Shown here: positions 13,611-26,108 of the stretch, piece by piece
Layout: each line of letters opens with the position of its first letter
Position numbering within the stretch: the stretch's first letter is position 1
Origin: Trichoplax sp. H2
Taxonomy: Eukaryota > Placozoa > Uniplacotomia > Trichoplacea
Direction of reading: 5' to 3'
Assembly: GCA_003344405.1 (NCBI GenBank)
Contig: NOWV01000099.1
Location: 62,001-126,000, forward strand
Length of the DNA stretch: 64,000 bases
Translations under genes and position numbers: made by a program
Notes under the pieces: model-generated
Database searches by the model: none
What the model was told of the DNA's origin: nothing
What the model saw: only the letters and a program-made list of their open reading frames with translations

Positions 13611-16600
13611 GAGGAAGCTATAAGACAGATTGTCTATAGCGGTTATACCAATTTAGAGAATCTTGCAGTTTATTATCAAGCACTATAATACAATACTCCC
13701 CTAGTAAGATGAAGATTGGATAAAAATTCTCGTATCTTGGACTGAAAGGGCACCATTTGGTCTTAAGTCATTGAAAAATATAGAATAGGATTACGGCATC
13801 GAACAATGCTACTCTGTGCTATATTATGCTAGAGTTAAATTGGAAATTATGTCGGAAATTTACAGTATACCGACAACCACAAATCACCTATTGGCATTCC
13901 TTGAACGCATAGTACTAGATTCAAAATTAACGTTTTAACAAACAATAGCATCGCTTGTTGCTAATCCTTTATGACTGAAGATAGACATAACGACTGATTT
14001 GAAAATGGAAGCAATTCGCCCAAACCTTTATCTCAACACTGGAAACTTTCGAAGCTATCTTTCAATTCTTTCCCTTGTTGACTTGCTTATTAATAAGTTA
14101 CGGGTTATAAATAAACAATGCTTAAACAGGTGTACACCAGCTCATTGTTATCAGGTCAGTCCATTAACTCAATTAAATTTAATAGCCGAAAATTCAATAA
14201 AATGGCGCTTATAAAGTGAACACAATTGGTTAAACTAATACATTTTGCATTCTCGATTGAATAATTTAAATTACAATCTATCATTGAAATTAAAATGGCT
14301 TTCTTTATTTAATGTTATGGCCTGGGTAATATATCTCACAACGCTTCTCGGACTAAGAACAGATTAAAACAACGATCTATTTTACTGTTATGTATAAAAG
14401 TTATTTTGTATATAGGCAATTTCCTTCCATTCTACGTTGAGTTTATTATCTTTATATCGTGGTGAAAGGAGTCATTTCATTGCGTCTTATTAATTATCTA
14501 CGCGTTTATTCTGTATTCGTATAGTAGTTACCTTTGACTGTGATGAAATGGATTACTTCATGTCTCTTTATGCATATCCTGTTTTCCGACGGGTCTAATT
14601 TTCGCTGAGATAGTATAGATCATTTTATGCCTATTGCCCGTATTCTTCCCTCTAATAATTTGCCTTGTTGCTATAATAGGATGGGATAATTTTATATCTT
14701 GGGTTATGTTCCCTTTATAAAGTTCCATCTTATAGTAATAATTCTCCTTTTAATGTTTCAATCCTTTTAAGACCCGTTTAGCAACACTCTATCTGTGAAA
14801 GGTTACCATTTTTAGACGAAGTATTGCTAGTTTTTATTTTCTTTTCATAAAACGATGGTGGATAAATTAGTTAAAAGAAATGGAGGAGAGCTGAATAAAC
14901 ACGACGTTAAAATAATAATTTAATGGTATTATAATAGTGGAAAGCAACAATTGCTCTTGCATTCTTGATCTACCATGCAGGCGAAAATTGAATAGAAACG
15001 TATAGAAAATATTGACAATAATAATTAATACTGTAGAATTGATCTTTGGTCTTGATTGTTCTTACCTAGCCGATATCCTTTTATTAGGGCATTGGATCAA
15101 ATTTTACTTTTAGCCAATTCATTCTCAATGATCGTGCTACCTCTTTTCAAATTTCTTGACCGACCTCCCTTATTCTTGCTTACGTTATAATTAATTGTTT
15201 AGATAGGATAGCATGACATTTATGAAGCACATGCTTAATCTGTCATGTTGTTAACTATTCTAACCTAATATAGTCCAATCTGGGGGTATATAAAAGTATT
15301 ACTGACGTAGCGTAATTTTTTAACATTTTATCCTAACGAAGTTGGTCATCTGTAATAGGATTACATTTTCATCTTGAGCTTAGAATGCTTTCAAGTTAAG
15401 GCACGAAAGTTGAATTTTTCAAGTCTGGTAAGCTTTGTTGGTTATTATATTAATTTAATTTTAAAGTGTAATGTATACAAGTATAATTAAATCGAATCTT
15501 AATCTATTAATCATGGTATTAATATTAGAAAATGCTTAAATTATGAGAGTAGTAAAATTCATCACCGTTTAATCATTGCTATTTGCTTTTGGATCGGTAT
15601 GATTGCCAGCGCTCAATTTTGATCTAGCTTTTACGCGACTACAATAGTTACTGAAAAGGATGTTCATACATCCAGGCCAGCGTATGCCGTCGTTTTTTTT
15701 GATAAAATAACCATATCAATATGCTCCAATGATCCTAGCATTTATACATTGAAATGTACTCACATCGGTGTAAAATTCGATTCTTTTTCTTTAACGCATC
15801 TGACTATTCTTGTCGTTTAAAACTTTTCTAGTACTGTAATCAATATAACAAGTTTCTGCTTACCCTAGAATGGACAATGTCGTCAACCACGATCACGATA
15901 GAGCGACAGATGTTAATTCTTTACCAAAATTATTGGGAGAGGGAGAAAAGTGGAAGAGAAAATGATTTAAGAATATCATACAATAAGACATTAGGACGGA
16001 ACTACTATCTACTTGATCATGATCACACTGTAAATCTGTTAATTATCGTAGACATCAGAATTATCGATGCATCTATGATAAAATAATACATATACACTAC
16101 AGTATGCCAATCAAAAGTGGCTTATAGCGCTATGTGTAATGCAGTAGCTAGTAAATAGGTGATACTACTTCGCAGCGGTAGCAATTCTGTAATGAATATG
16201 TCCATCTTGTCAATTCGAAGTAAAATTACACAGATAAGACAGTATTTCATGGTCTAAAATCACCGACATTACCATTATATGAAGTTACAAATGTTGAATT
16301 AATGCTAGAACAGAAAGTACTCATGGGAATCTATTTTGATAACTACCCTGGAAAATAGACAATAGTGACAGCTATAGCCTCTCTTGCTATAGGAATCGGA
16401 CGACAAATCATCCATAGAGATACGCATCCATCACTGTAGATAGACTAGGGAAGTAATTTAGGCCCGGTATTTTTAAATTGATAACAGGATAAAGATCTTA
16501 AGTTGGTTACAAACCTATCTCGTATCCAATAAATCCCTGTTAAATAGATGATAATTAATCCCTTGTATCAATATTGTACGCACACAACTTGACTTTTAAA

Positions 16601-19477
16601 CCAGGAAAAATGACTAGCAATCAATATTTTCAGATGATATCAAATAGTATTTTGTACAACTTTTAGAAAGCCATTCTGTGTCGAATAAATCAGTTTTAGA
16701 TTGATAAGAATCATTTTAGTGTACAGTAATGTACAACATAACCAGTAAATGAGTGCATGAAAGCAGACTACTCCAGAAACTGCTAATACGTGCTTGAATT
16801 TACGGTCTGTCGTCAGCTTGTTTAGGTAATTATCGAAATCAGGAAATAAAAATAATAAAGGATGCACAAACATAAAGTATTCAACACCTATTTCTCCCAT
16901 TTCGAGTTCTATAGTCTTCAAAATATCGTTAGAACAACTTTATAATTATCATTACCACAGCGATGGACAATCGTGTTCTAATCCTGCCTTTTTTAATCGA
17001 ATTGAATAAATAAATTTTTTCTAATGGAGAATAGTCTTAATTTTCCTTTTACAACGAATATTAAAAATGACCAAGTCTATATGGATATAAAGTATTTTAG
17101 ATAGTCTTTTGGTTTTAGAGAGCCATAATCTTAAAAAAATAGAGGATACTTATATTTCCTTTTTGATCTACTATTAAAATGATAAAGAATGCAAGGAACA
17201 TAAAGTATTCAAAAAATATGATCTCAAATGTATCTTTAGAGTAACTGTTAGTAAATATATAGCATTAGAGCATTAGACAACTATCTATTCATTCTAGCTA
17301 TAAATCTAATATGATTCATAAAGTATAAAAATAGAGAGTACTATGACTTCCGCTTTAAATTCTAGTATTAAAATATTCGAGAATGCACGGATATTTTTAG
17401 AGTTTTACTCCTTTAATTAAGATAGTTGTGATCTCAATGGTAAATAGAGAATACCATAATTTACTTTTCAGTCAAGCAATAAATTAATCAAGGATTCAAA
17501 AACACTATGAACTAGAAGATATATCTTTGAAACAATTCTCAATTGATCATTATACAATTAACATTAATGGCAAATGTAATATTAATGCTGCCTACTAATC
17601 TAAACATGATATAAATATACCGTACCAATAGAGGATAAATTACTTAAATTTATCTTACTATCTAATATCAAAACGACCAAAAATGTGCCCCTATAGCGAA
17701 TTCACGGTATCGCCTTTACTTAGAGCGTGATCCTAAAAGATGCAGTGGAAACAACTCCAGTAATTATACGATATACCAGTAATAGCTGATGATATTATTG
17801 CCGACCAAAACTAACATGAAAAATAAAACTGAAGACATCGTAATTCTCCTCCAAGTTCACTATTAAAAAAAAATATTTAAGAAAATGTATAAACGCAAAA
17901 CATTCAAGATACGACGCTAGAATGATTTATTTTATTTGAGAAAGATGATATGACAAATAAAATAATTGACGGTGAATATCTACGGATCACTGCTTTCTTA
18001 GTAGTTATAAGAACAATTCTAGAGAAATAGTGCCTAATGCTATCAATCACTACACGACAAGAAAGTACTGAAAAATAGATTATTTCTTCTATAATCGCAC
18101 CATAAGCTATTGTTTTTAAACGATAAACACTAAACAGAATTGCGTTCATATAAATTCCTTAATAGAAGCTTATTGGTCATCAAATTTTATTACAAATCAA
18201 TATATACAAAATTGATGATTAAGGTCAAAACTAATTAGTTACAACTTGTAATGTAAAGGAGAATAGTATTGAATCACGACTATGTATGTAAATACTATCT
18301 TGAAGTCAATTTGAAATATGTTAATAGCCTTCTCAATAAGTCTCCTTTGCTAGTAGTTGAAACCGATAAAACATATTTGATTTGGTTTACTTTAAACTTA
18401 AAATTTACATTATTGGTTTGATTTTCGGTATTGAACTCGTGAAAAATTTCACACCTAAACCAAACATGATCAAGGGGGTAATTACAGTACGATAGAAGCG
18501 ATATAAAAGATCATAACAACTATTTCAAAAAATCTTGCTATGTTTATAGACTGTGTAATCAAAATTTTCTTAGTCACGTGTTGCATTTATCAATTATAAT
18601 TATTGATTCCTTCGGTGACAGTTATTATTTTTGCAAGAACATAACATGCATTAATGATTGGTATGGCATAAAACTGATGTGTATAACAATCCACATTACT
18701 AAAGTAGCTCTCTTCCTTACAAGCATATAACGATATGAATCTATATGCTACGCCTATCCTTAAGACCGGTTTTGCTCTTCAGGCTATCTATTTAAAGATA
18801 CACTTCTTTTCTTTATCAATTTATTTGATTTCTCAATTCTAAGAGCGTTACACGTATTAATAACTAGCAATAATCTGTATCAATCTAATAGCTTGTTTTT
18901 CCATCAAATGAGTCTCCGTAAATTTTTGGCATAGCCTCTAAGTCAACTTACTTAATTATTTGAATGCAAACCACATCTTTGAATCAGATTGATCAATTAT
19001 ATGCTTTCGACAGAAAAGTGTCTGCTGATTAATGGAATTACGGATCAATGTTGATATTTCTATTAATTATTATCGAGAGGCGTTCCTTTAGTTAAGACAG
19101 CAAATAAACTGTTGAAAACTCACACTAACAGAAATTTTACGACTTCCATCATTCAATATTGTGCATTGAAATTTAAAAAAATACGAATATAAGTAGCCAT
19201 CTGTTGATTGTATTGTTATAAAAATCAAATAAATTCAATATTTTCAATTGTTATTTGGTTGATTATCAGATAGCTAAGTCTAAGCGACAGGATCGTCAAT
19301 ATTCGAGCCACTGTTGTTAGTACTTTTCAATTATTATTGTAGAATATTCTATTTTACTGCCAAATTATCTTATATGAGCTCTGTTGAAATGGTTATTAAC
19401 TACTTAATATTCATAGCTAGCTTCACAATTAACCATGTTTGTTATTGTTAACATCAGCTAGCAACAGATTGCCTCTC
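13611..19477. other. Intergenic, no gene recognised
   Basis: About 5.9 kb of AT-rich sequence before the Shc-like gene. The longest frames (93 codons on minus at 16640-16921; 81 on minus at 17904-18149; 71 on plus at 13999-14214; 69 on plus at 15877-16086) lack recognisable domains and sit in AT-rich sequence where such frames are expected by chance. Non-coding exons or regulatory DNA of the Shc-like gene could lie at its right end; nothing specific was identified. Confidence 0.6.
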
Positions 19478-22400
19478 ATGGAAGACCAAAAGGAAATTTC
19501 AATTCATGAAGAAAACCTATACGAATTTTTACGTTTTAGAGATCGGCGTGCACCACTGATTAATGGTCGTCAAGTCGTTGGTATATTATGGGATGCTGAA
19601 GTAAGCAATATAATCTATTATAGACGGTCTACACATATTTGAAGTAGATATTAGAAGAAATAAAAACATTATCATACCATGATTACTCTTATCTTGACAT
19701 GTATATTATTTCCAAATAACATTTGACGATTATGTTTATCTGTAATAAGATCGGATTTAAATTTTCTGTTACAAATTTAGTTTATACTAAATCATACTAG
19801 TAGGCTATTAAGTACTTCTTGATCTACGGATGAACAAAGTCAACAGCAGAAAAATTAACCAAACAATGATTGTACTACTCTCACAGTAATGCAGTGCGTT
19901 CCTCCTTCATAGGTGCTATTTTATGAATTCTCTCATTTTTTCTATCCTTAACGGTAGAAATTTTTTAAGGCGCTAAAATTATTTAAGCTGTTAGAATTGA
20001 TCATACTACTAAATCATCATAATAGCTTCAGTAAGAAATACCATTTCGTTAGCGATCTATTTAGATGAATAGTATTTAACGTCTAGTAAATGGATGTTAT
20101 AGATACCTCTATGGTTTAAATTGGTTGCTTCCGTTGTAATTTTTTCCGCAGCAGACTCTTAGTAGTAGAGCAGATAATCTGAGACAGCACAATTTAATTC
20201 ATTTCTATCAAACAATAAGCATTATAAATAATATTATACATATATTCGATTAATTTCTATTTTTTGTATGTCCTGTAAGTTAAACTCAAATACTTTAACT
20301 AAATATAGTTGATTACAGCATGTGAAGATCTAAATGTAATAAATGTAAAACAATTTAGCTTTTAATTAAAATGTGATATAACTTTGCTCATTTTATAAAA
20401 AGAATTAGACTGATGATGTGCTGATATATTTGATGGCTAGAACTCCTTCTGCAAAACAGAATTAAATATTGCTTTCCTGATACTAAGCTACTAAATGAGA
20501 TCTTTAAAGGGTTCTATCCATCCCAATTGATTTTACAATGCTTAGTATAAATTCCTTTAAATGCTTCACTACAAATGTGCTCTGAGAAAAGTTACGGTGC
20601 TATAGGTTTAATTCTGTAAAAATGTTGTATGTTACTGATAATAGTGATAGCATTATTGCTATGACTAGCCAATAACAATATCTTACTCTGTAACTACCGG
20701 TAAAGATCAAGATTATATAACAACATACATGGAAATGGGTCTATAGTACTGTACGCATGTATCCTTTACATGAATAGCTTTATAAGTTCCTAAATCCTTA
20801 AATCTTGTATAATGTATTTTAACATGGCTTTAACAGCTTTATTGCATTGCTTATTATGTTCACCCAGTATTATATCATAAAGGCTACGTCATATTTATAT
20901 TAATGGTCTTTCTAATTAATTTATCAGTTTATAGGTCGATTTCTTATTCATTGTCGACAGCAAAATCCACGCCAGTATATTAATGATAACATCGAAAGAC
21001 TACGGGTAAGAAAGCTTTTATACGACAAAGTCCTATGATTCATGATAACTTAATAACTGCTATTGTAGTTATTAGTACTAATTTTACAGCAATAAAATTA
21101 ACTAAAACATCTACTGCTACATTATCACTACAATTATTGTACAAGTATTTAGAGAAAATGCTTCAGCCTTATTCACATACTGGATACTACATTATGTAAA
21201 TGAAAATACTTTTTAAATTGAACTAAAAATTCTCTGTCTGTATCTTAGAATACAGCTTCTAAACCAAATGAAATCCAACTTGGTATTTCTTTCGATCGAA
21301 TTATTGCTTACGACCATTATAAACAGGTGAAGAAAATATTATGTACAAAGTTCATATTTCTATGTACATGATATAGATATTACTAATACTCGATCAATAT
21401 TTATAACTATCTCAACAACGTTTTCTGAATCGGTGGGTATCCATGGCGCACAAAACCGTAACTGGGAAACTATTCCTGTGCCACTACCTTATTTAAATAT
21501 TCAAAGACATCAGTTTTAGACGCTGATTTATTAAATTTGCGTTACTGTACATGCAATCATTCAGAAAAATTGTTAACTCTTATAACAAGACACGAAAGAA
21601 GTGATTATGGAGAAACTTACGCATTGACAGCTCAATCTAAAACAGCAGTAAGTCTGGTAAAATGAAGTTATGTTCTTAATTTTAAATATTATCTACTCAT
21701 AGACAATTTCTATTCCGTATAACGACTTAATATCGCTAATAATTTACGTACATAGTACGAGTATATAACATTTTTACATGGTTAATTCAATCCTATATCA
21801 ATTTTGCCTTAATTACAGCTTTATTATTAAAAATATCTAATAAATTATTTACATTAGATATTGCAGTACATCACAAATGCAGTAACTAGCTTTACGCAGT
21901 CATCCTGTTCATCATTATCACTTATGAAATTATTTGATATACAAGTAGTTGAAGTTGAAAATAATGTAAAAATTGAAATATAGATTTCATATATATTATA
22001 CATTCTAATATATGATTTCAAATATATTGGAGGAATCTTTATGAGGGGATTAAACCAAAAAGATTTTCAATTTTCATGATGTTATAGATTAAGAACATGG
22101 CTCGCTTAATTTCCAAAGCAATCAAGGATATTTATGAACGACTTGAAGAAGATACTGCTTATAAACCACCTAGTCCTTTGATATCAAATCGAAAATGGGT
22201 AAATCTATAGTTGAAAATTTTTTCTTAAATGCTACCCTAATCTATTAATTACTTATACTCATTGCAAATATATTTTTAAAGAATGGGAATCAAAATCAGC
22301 TATATATCTTGTCCACATACTTGATAATAGCTATTTGATTTTAATTACCTACTACAATATTATACCTAGTATCAATAAATTTTACCAATACACACATTAT

Positions 22401-24380
22401 ATTATTATACATTTGTTATCTATGACTTTTTAAGGTAATATACAAGTATGTACGTACTAGATCAGCTTTTCTAAACTAATTTTAATTTTACATACTAATT
22501 TAAGTAATTATAATATGCCGTATATGATTATGATAGGTAGTAAATAAGAATTATCGATGACATAAATTTATTTTGCTTAACGTCCCGATACAGTAATAAA
22601 TAACAGCTAATTTTACGGGATACCTTATTTACTAGCTTCGTTATAACGTCTTGAAATTCCTAATTAGCAATGGTATTATTTTGTAATCATAACGATAAAA
22701 ACGTTTTTATGATTGACTAATTAAATGCACTATTTTCCATTTTCATACCAATATGTAGCTAAAACATGGCATTAGATCATATCAGGACAAATCTATGATA
22801 TTAAAATCGAACCTTGACCCTAATTATCAAGTAAACGAATTAGCACCACGTCGACGCGCCATGTCTGCTTCATGCGCTACTTTATCCTCTAGGCCTAACA
22901 ATATCATGATTATTATCGATGAAGATGATATCGACTGTCCACCATTACCACCTCGAGATAATTTACTCAAACCAAGTTTAGATTCTATGCAAAGTCAAAA
23001 AATGTTTAACGAATATCCTCCAATGCAGACCAAGTTTACTACAGCTGGATATTGTCGTGATCCGTCCCTTCCTCCACCACTACCACCGCGCAAGATATCC
23101 GCTGGTGACATCATCTTGACATCCAGCAGTGGTAAGTTGTAGTTATCTAAAGTCAGCCTATTATATTATTTTGATTGCAGAAATTTGTTATATTGATGTT
23201 TGGTCTGGTACCAATAGCTACTTCAATAACAATTTATAGTAACCGATAAATGTTACTATAAAGGAATATAATACAATCTATACTGAATTTAGGCTATATT
23301 ATCTTCGTATTAAATGCCTTTCTATTAACATATTTAGTACCTTGTTGTTTATAAAATTTAATATTTTAATTGTAGCTGAAATTCAAGTAATACGATTATT
23401 GTTGTCAAATTTTTAATTCTGTCGATAGGAGCAATTCAAGCTTTAATTCATCAAAGTTCTACAGATCGAAATAACACAAGTGGTATGGAAAATTTAAGCG
23501 AAGATAACATTGATCAAAACCCTTCAAATGATAGCAATAATAGGGATAACAGGTGATTGTCCAGTATAATTAATCTATATCGCGCTAATAACATCACATT
23601 TGCTAAGGATATTATGATGTTATGTAATAAATTCGTTATATACAGTAGTCAGTTGTGTTCCATAATACAGACATATAACACTAGCACGGTGCACTCAGAG
23701 ATTATTTTTTGATGGCTAATTTTGTTATTATATCACCTACTTTTAGAGCTCATAGCTCAAGGATATCCGAACAATTAGATAAAAATGCTTGGTTTAAGCC
23801 ACACCTAACTCGGTAAATTTTATTAGTTGGTAATAAATTTATGGTACTTTAGCTAATTTTTGATCATTGAGTTAGTTATATTTTTTGTTATCAATTAAAA
23901 TGCTCTAGATAGCATGTTATTGCACCACAAACTCGTATATAGTGTTCTCAGGATAATATTTCTAAATAATAAAATCGTCAACTCTATAAGAATCAATTTT
24001 GATCATCTATTTAGAAAGCAAACAGAAGCAAAATTACTTGAGTACGATCACATTGGGAGATTTCTTATCAGAAAAAGTAAAAGCGATCCACATAATTATG
24101 CTCTATCACTTGTTGCTCCAAGCTCTAAACCGGATGATGAAGCTATGATCTATCATTATAAGATTCTAATGAACAATGGTCGACCTAATATAGAGGTTGT
24201 ATTAATATTTGCAATAGATAATGGTTTTATAGAAAGGTTATTATACATTGCATGCAGCATTTTACTAATTGTATACCTAATTGGCTATTATAGGGCTTTG
24301 ACAAGACGTTTGATAGCGTTCCAGACTTGGTTGAATACTATTCTAAAATACCTGACCTAGTTTGTGCGCTTAAGCCGTAA
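19478..24380 (+). CDS. Shc-like adaptor: PTB - proline-rich linker - SH2 (10 exons)
   Basis: Phosphotyrosine adaptor expected to act at the inner plasma membrane downstream of receptor tyrosine kinases. Exons: 19478-19600, 20928-21005, 21249-21326, 21507-21647, 22088-22198, 22786-23131, 23429-23552, 23747-23812, 24015-24195, 24294-24380; phases close exactly to 444 residues. Residues about 42-175 are a PTB fold (FIGRF, IQLGISFDRIIAYD, NLRYCTCNHSEKLLTLI, then the helix IKNMARLISKAIKDIYERL). Residues about 180-340 are a linker with two class II SH3 ligands (PPLPPRD, PPPLPPRK) and tyrosine motifs YKPP and YPPM. Residues about 340-435 are an SH2 domain (AWFKPHLTR, GRFLIRKSKSD with the phosphotyrosine-binding arginine, FDSVPDLVEYYS). 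PTB before a C-terminal SH2 is the Shc order; tensins have the reverse. The start is the first ATG of the first recognisable exon; an upstream exon is possible. The donor at 24195 (GTTGTA) is weak. Confidence 0.78.
24015..24380 (+). other. SH2 domain of the Shc-like adaptor (last two exons)
   Basis: Together with AWFKPHLTR from exon 23747-23812, these exons make a complete SH2 domain. The Arg of GRFLIRK is the canonical phosphate-binding residue. The final exon 24294-24380 is read in a frame different from the long open frame running through 24195: it gives GFDKTFDSVPDLVEYYSKIP and ends LKP-stop, ten residues past the fold, as Shc proteins do. Reading straight on from 24195 instead gives a hydrophobic, non-SH2 tail. 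Confidence 0.8.
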
Positions 24381-24830
24381 TAGTTATTGTACTACAAATA
24401 TATAAAATAGATCTAAGTAGTATAATATTGTATTTCTTGATCGAAATGAGTTTGATGTTGATTTTGATTTATTTTCTGGCAAAGTTCATATTTATAATAT
24501 TCTTTAATAGTACCATAGTTATTTGTCGAGAGTGTATTTTTCATTCATGATTGAAGTTCATGACCTCATAGCCTAATTGCAATATACGAAGAAAAATGAC
24601 AATGCTTTCCCCATTGAATCAAAACGATAATTATCCTTTACATGTAACCTAGACGTAATCGTAGACATGGCAGCTACATTGTCTATTGTGATATTTCGGA
24701 AGGTTGAGACTTCGGTATTAGTCACAATAAAGTACAATAGAATAGTTAACGGAAGAGTAACCTTTATTGAGCTAGTGTACGAGAATAATCGTGTAAGATT
24801 ATCGTGCGAGTAACAACGTGACTAATCGAA

Positions 24831-24878
24831 TAACTATAGTAGTGTAGAATAGGTTAACTATAGTAGTGTAGAATAGGT
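24831..24878. repeat. 24-bp exact tandem duplication
   Basis: TAACTATAGTAGTGTAGAAT plus AGGT occurs twice in direct contact (24831-24854 and 24855-24878) with no mismatch. Flanks carry loose variants of CGTGTAA. Likely a recent slippage duplication. Confidence 0.9.
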
Positions 24879-25974
24879 AAAGCGTGTAACGGTGCTAGCT
24901 TACCGTGTAACTACCAGAACTAACTAACGAAATAGACGAAAAAACATAGCTTTTATAATGTTAGCAGCACAGTAGGAGGAAATTATTTATAGACGCGAAT
25001 GATTCATGAAAATAGGTTACCTCTATGTTAAGCTAGTGCTACGGTATAATCTAGCTAGAGTAGAGTACAAAATATTTCTACAGAGTAAATTGTTAAATAT
25101 AGATCATACATATTTAAAGTTATGTTACAGTCTTAGAGTTATGCTACGGTCTAGTGAAAACTAGTACTTTTACTAAAAATAGGCTATACCACATTTAGAA
25201 GTAAACACCTCATCTATAACTAATGATTAAATAAAAATAAGAGCTACAATCTTGGGATAGTCACTCTTATCGATTATCGTATGCTTTGGAAATCTGCTGA
25301 CTTCTTGTAGATACCATAGTGTACTCTATAAGGGTGAATGTCAGTCGATGCTTTCTGATAACATTTTGAGTCTATTTTCGTACAATAAAGTATCAGATAA
25401 TACAAATCTATATTTGTTGCTAAGTATTACAAATCCGTTTTACTCGAGAAAGCGACTATAAGTCATGTAGTTCAATCATTTTAAACGTTAATAATATCAG
25501 CATAATATACAATCTTAATTCTAAATACCTATAATTTGGTGGCATAATACAGCATAATTTAGATATCGAGTTAATAATGAAGCTAATAGGGTTTGATACA
25601 TGCTAAAAATATCCAGCTCTGCAATAGTATACTGTAAATGTTGTGCTTTTACTTAAACAAATCGTGCATTACATTAATAGATCGAAATAGTATGCATAGA
25701 TATCATCAATTGGAAGAAGCTAATGATCGTAGTGTTGTAAAAAAATAATCTATAATATAATTTTGGGAATTATATTTTCCCGTTGAAAAGTTTAGGTATG
25801 GAGCATAGTTTACTGATTGCTAACTGAAACAGTTTTTAATAGCAATACCATTAATTAAATTCAGTAACGACATATTGTTTTTGAACTGGTTTTAATAAAT
25901 CCGAATTAGACTTTATCAAAATGTTATTTGAAATTCATAGCATAGATGCTTTGATGATAGCGCATAGTACATTA

Positions 25975-26108
25975 TAGTTGTACGAGTTTAGTATAAGTAT
26001 AGTACAAGTTTAGTATAAGTACAGTACAAGTTTAGTATAAGTACAGTATAAGTATAGTACAAGTACAGTATAAGAACTAGAACAAGAACACTAGCACTAG
26101 AACAAGTA
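25975..26108. repeat. Imperfect decamer tandem repeat (AGTATAAGTA/CAGTACAAGT family)
   Basis: A run of about 130 bp made of alternating ten-base units such as AGTATAAGTA, TAGTACAAGT, TTAGTATAAG and CAGTACAAGT, decaying at the right end into AACTAGAACAAGAACACTAG. Units share the skeleton AGTAYAAGT. Minisatellite-like; no coding frame. Confidence 0.85.

Noticed and set aside
15870-15965. Short frame MDNVVNHDHDRATDVNSLPK...
   Set aside because: Composition looks coding-like, but it is only 31 codons, with no splice partner or homologue recognised.
16640-16921. 93-codon minus frame with hydrophobic stretches
   Set aside because: Phe/Leu/Ile-rich composition is expected from AT-rich DNA; no motif, no exon structure.
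24196-24360. Hydrophobic continuation of the SH2 exon frame
   Set aside because: It lies mostly in an intron; the final SH2 exon (24294-24380) is read in a different frame and restores the fold.
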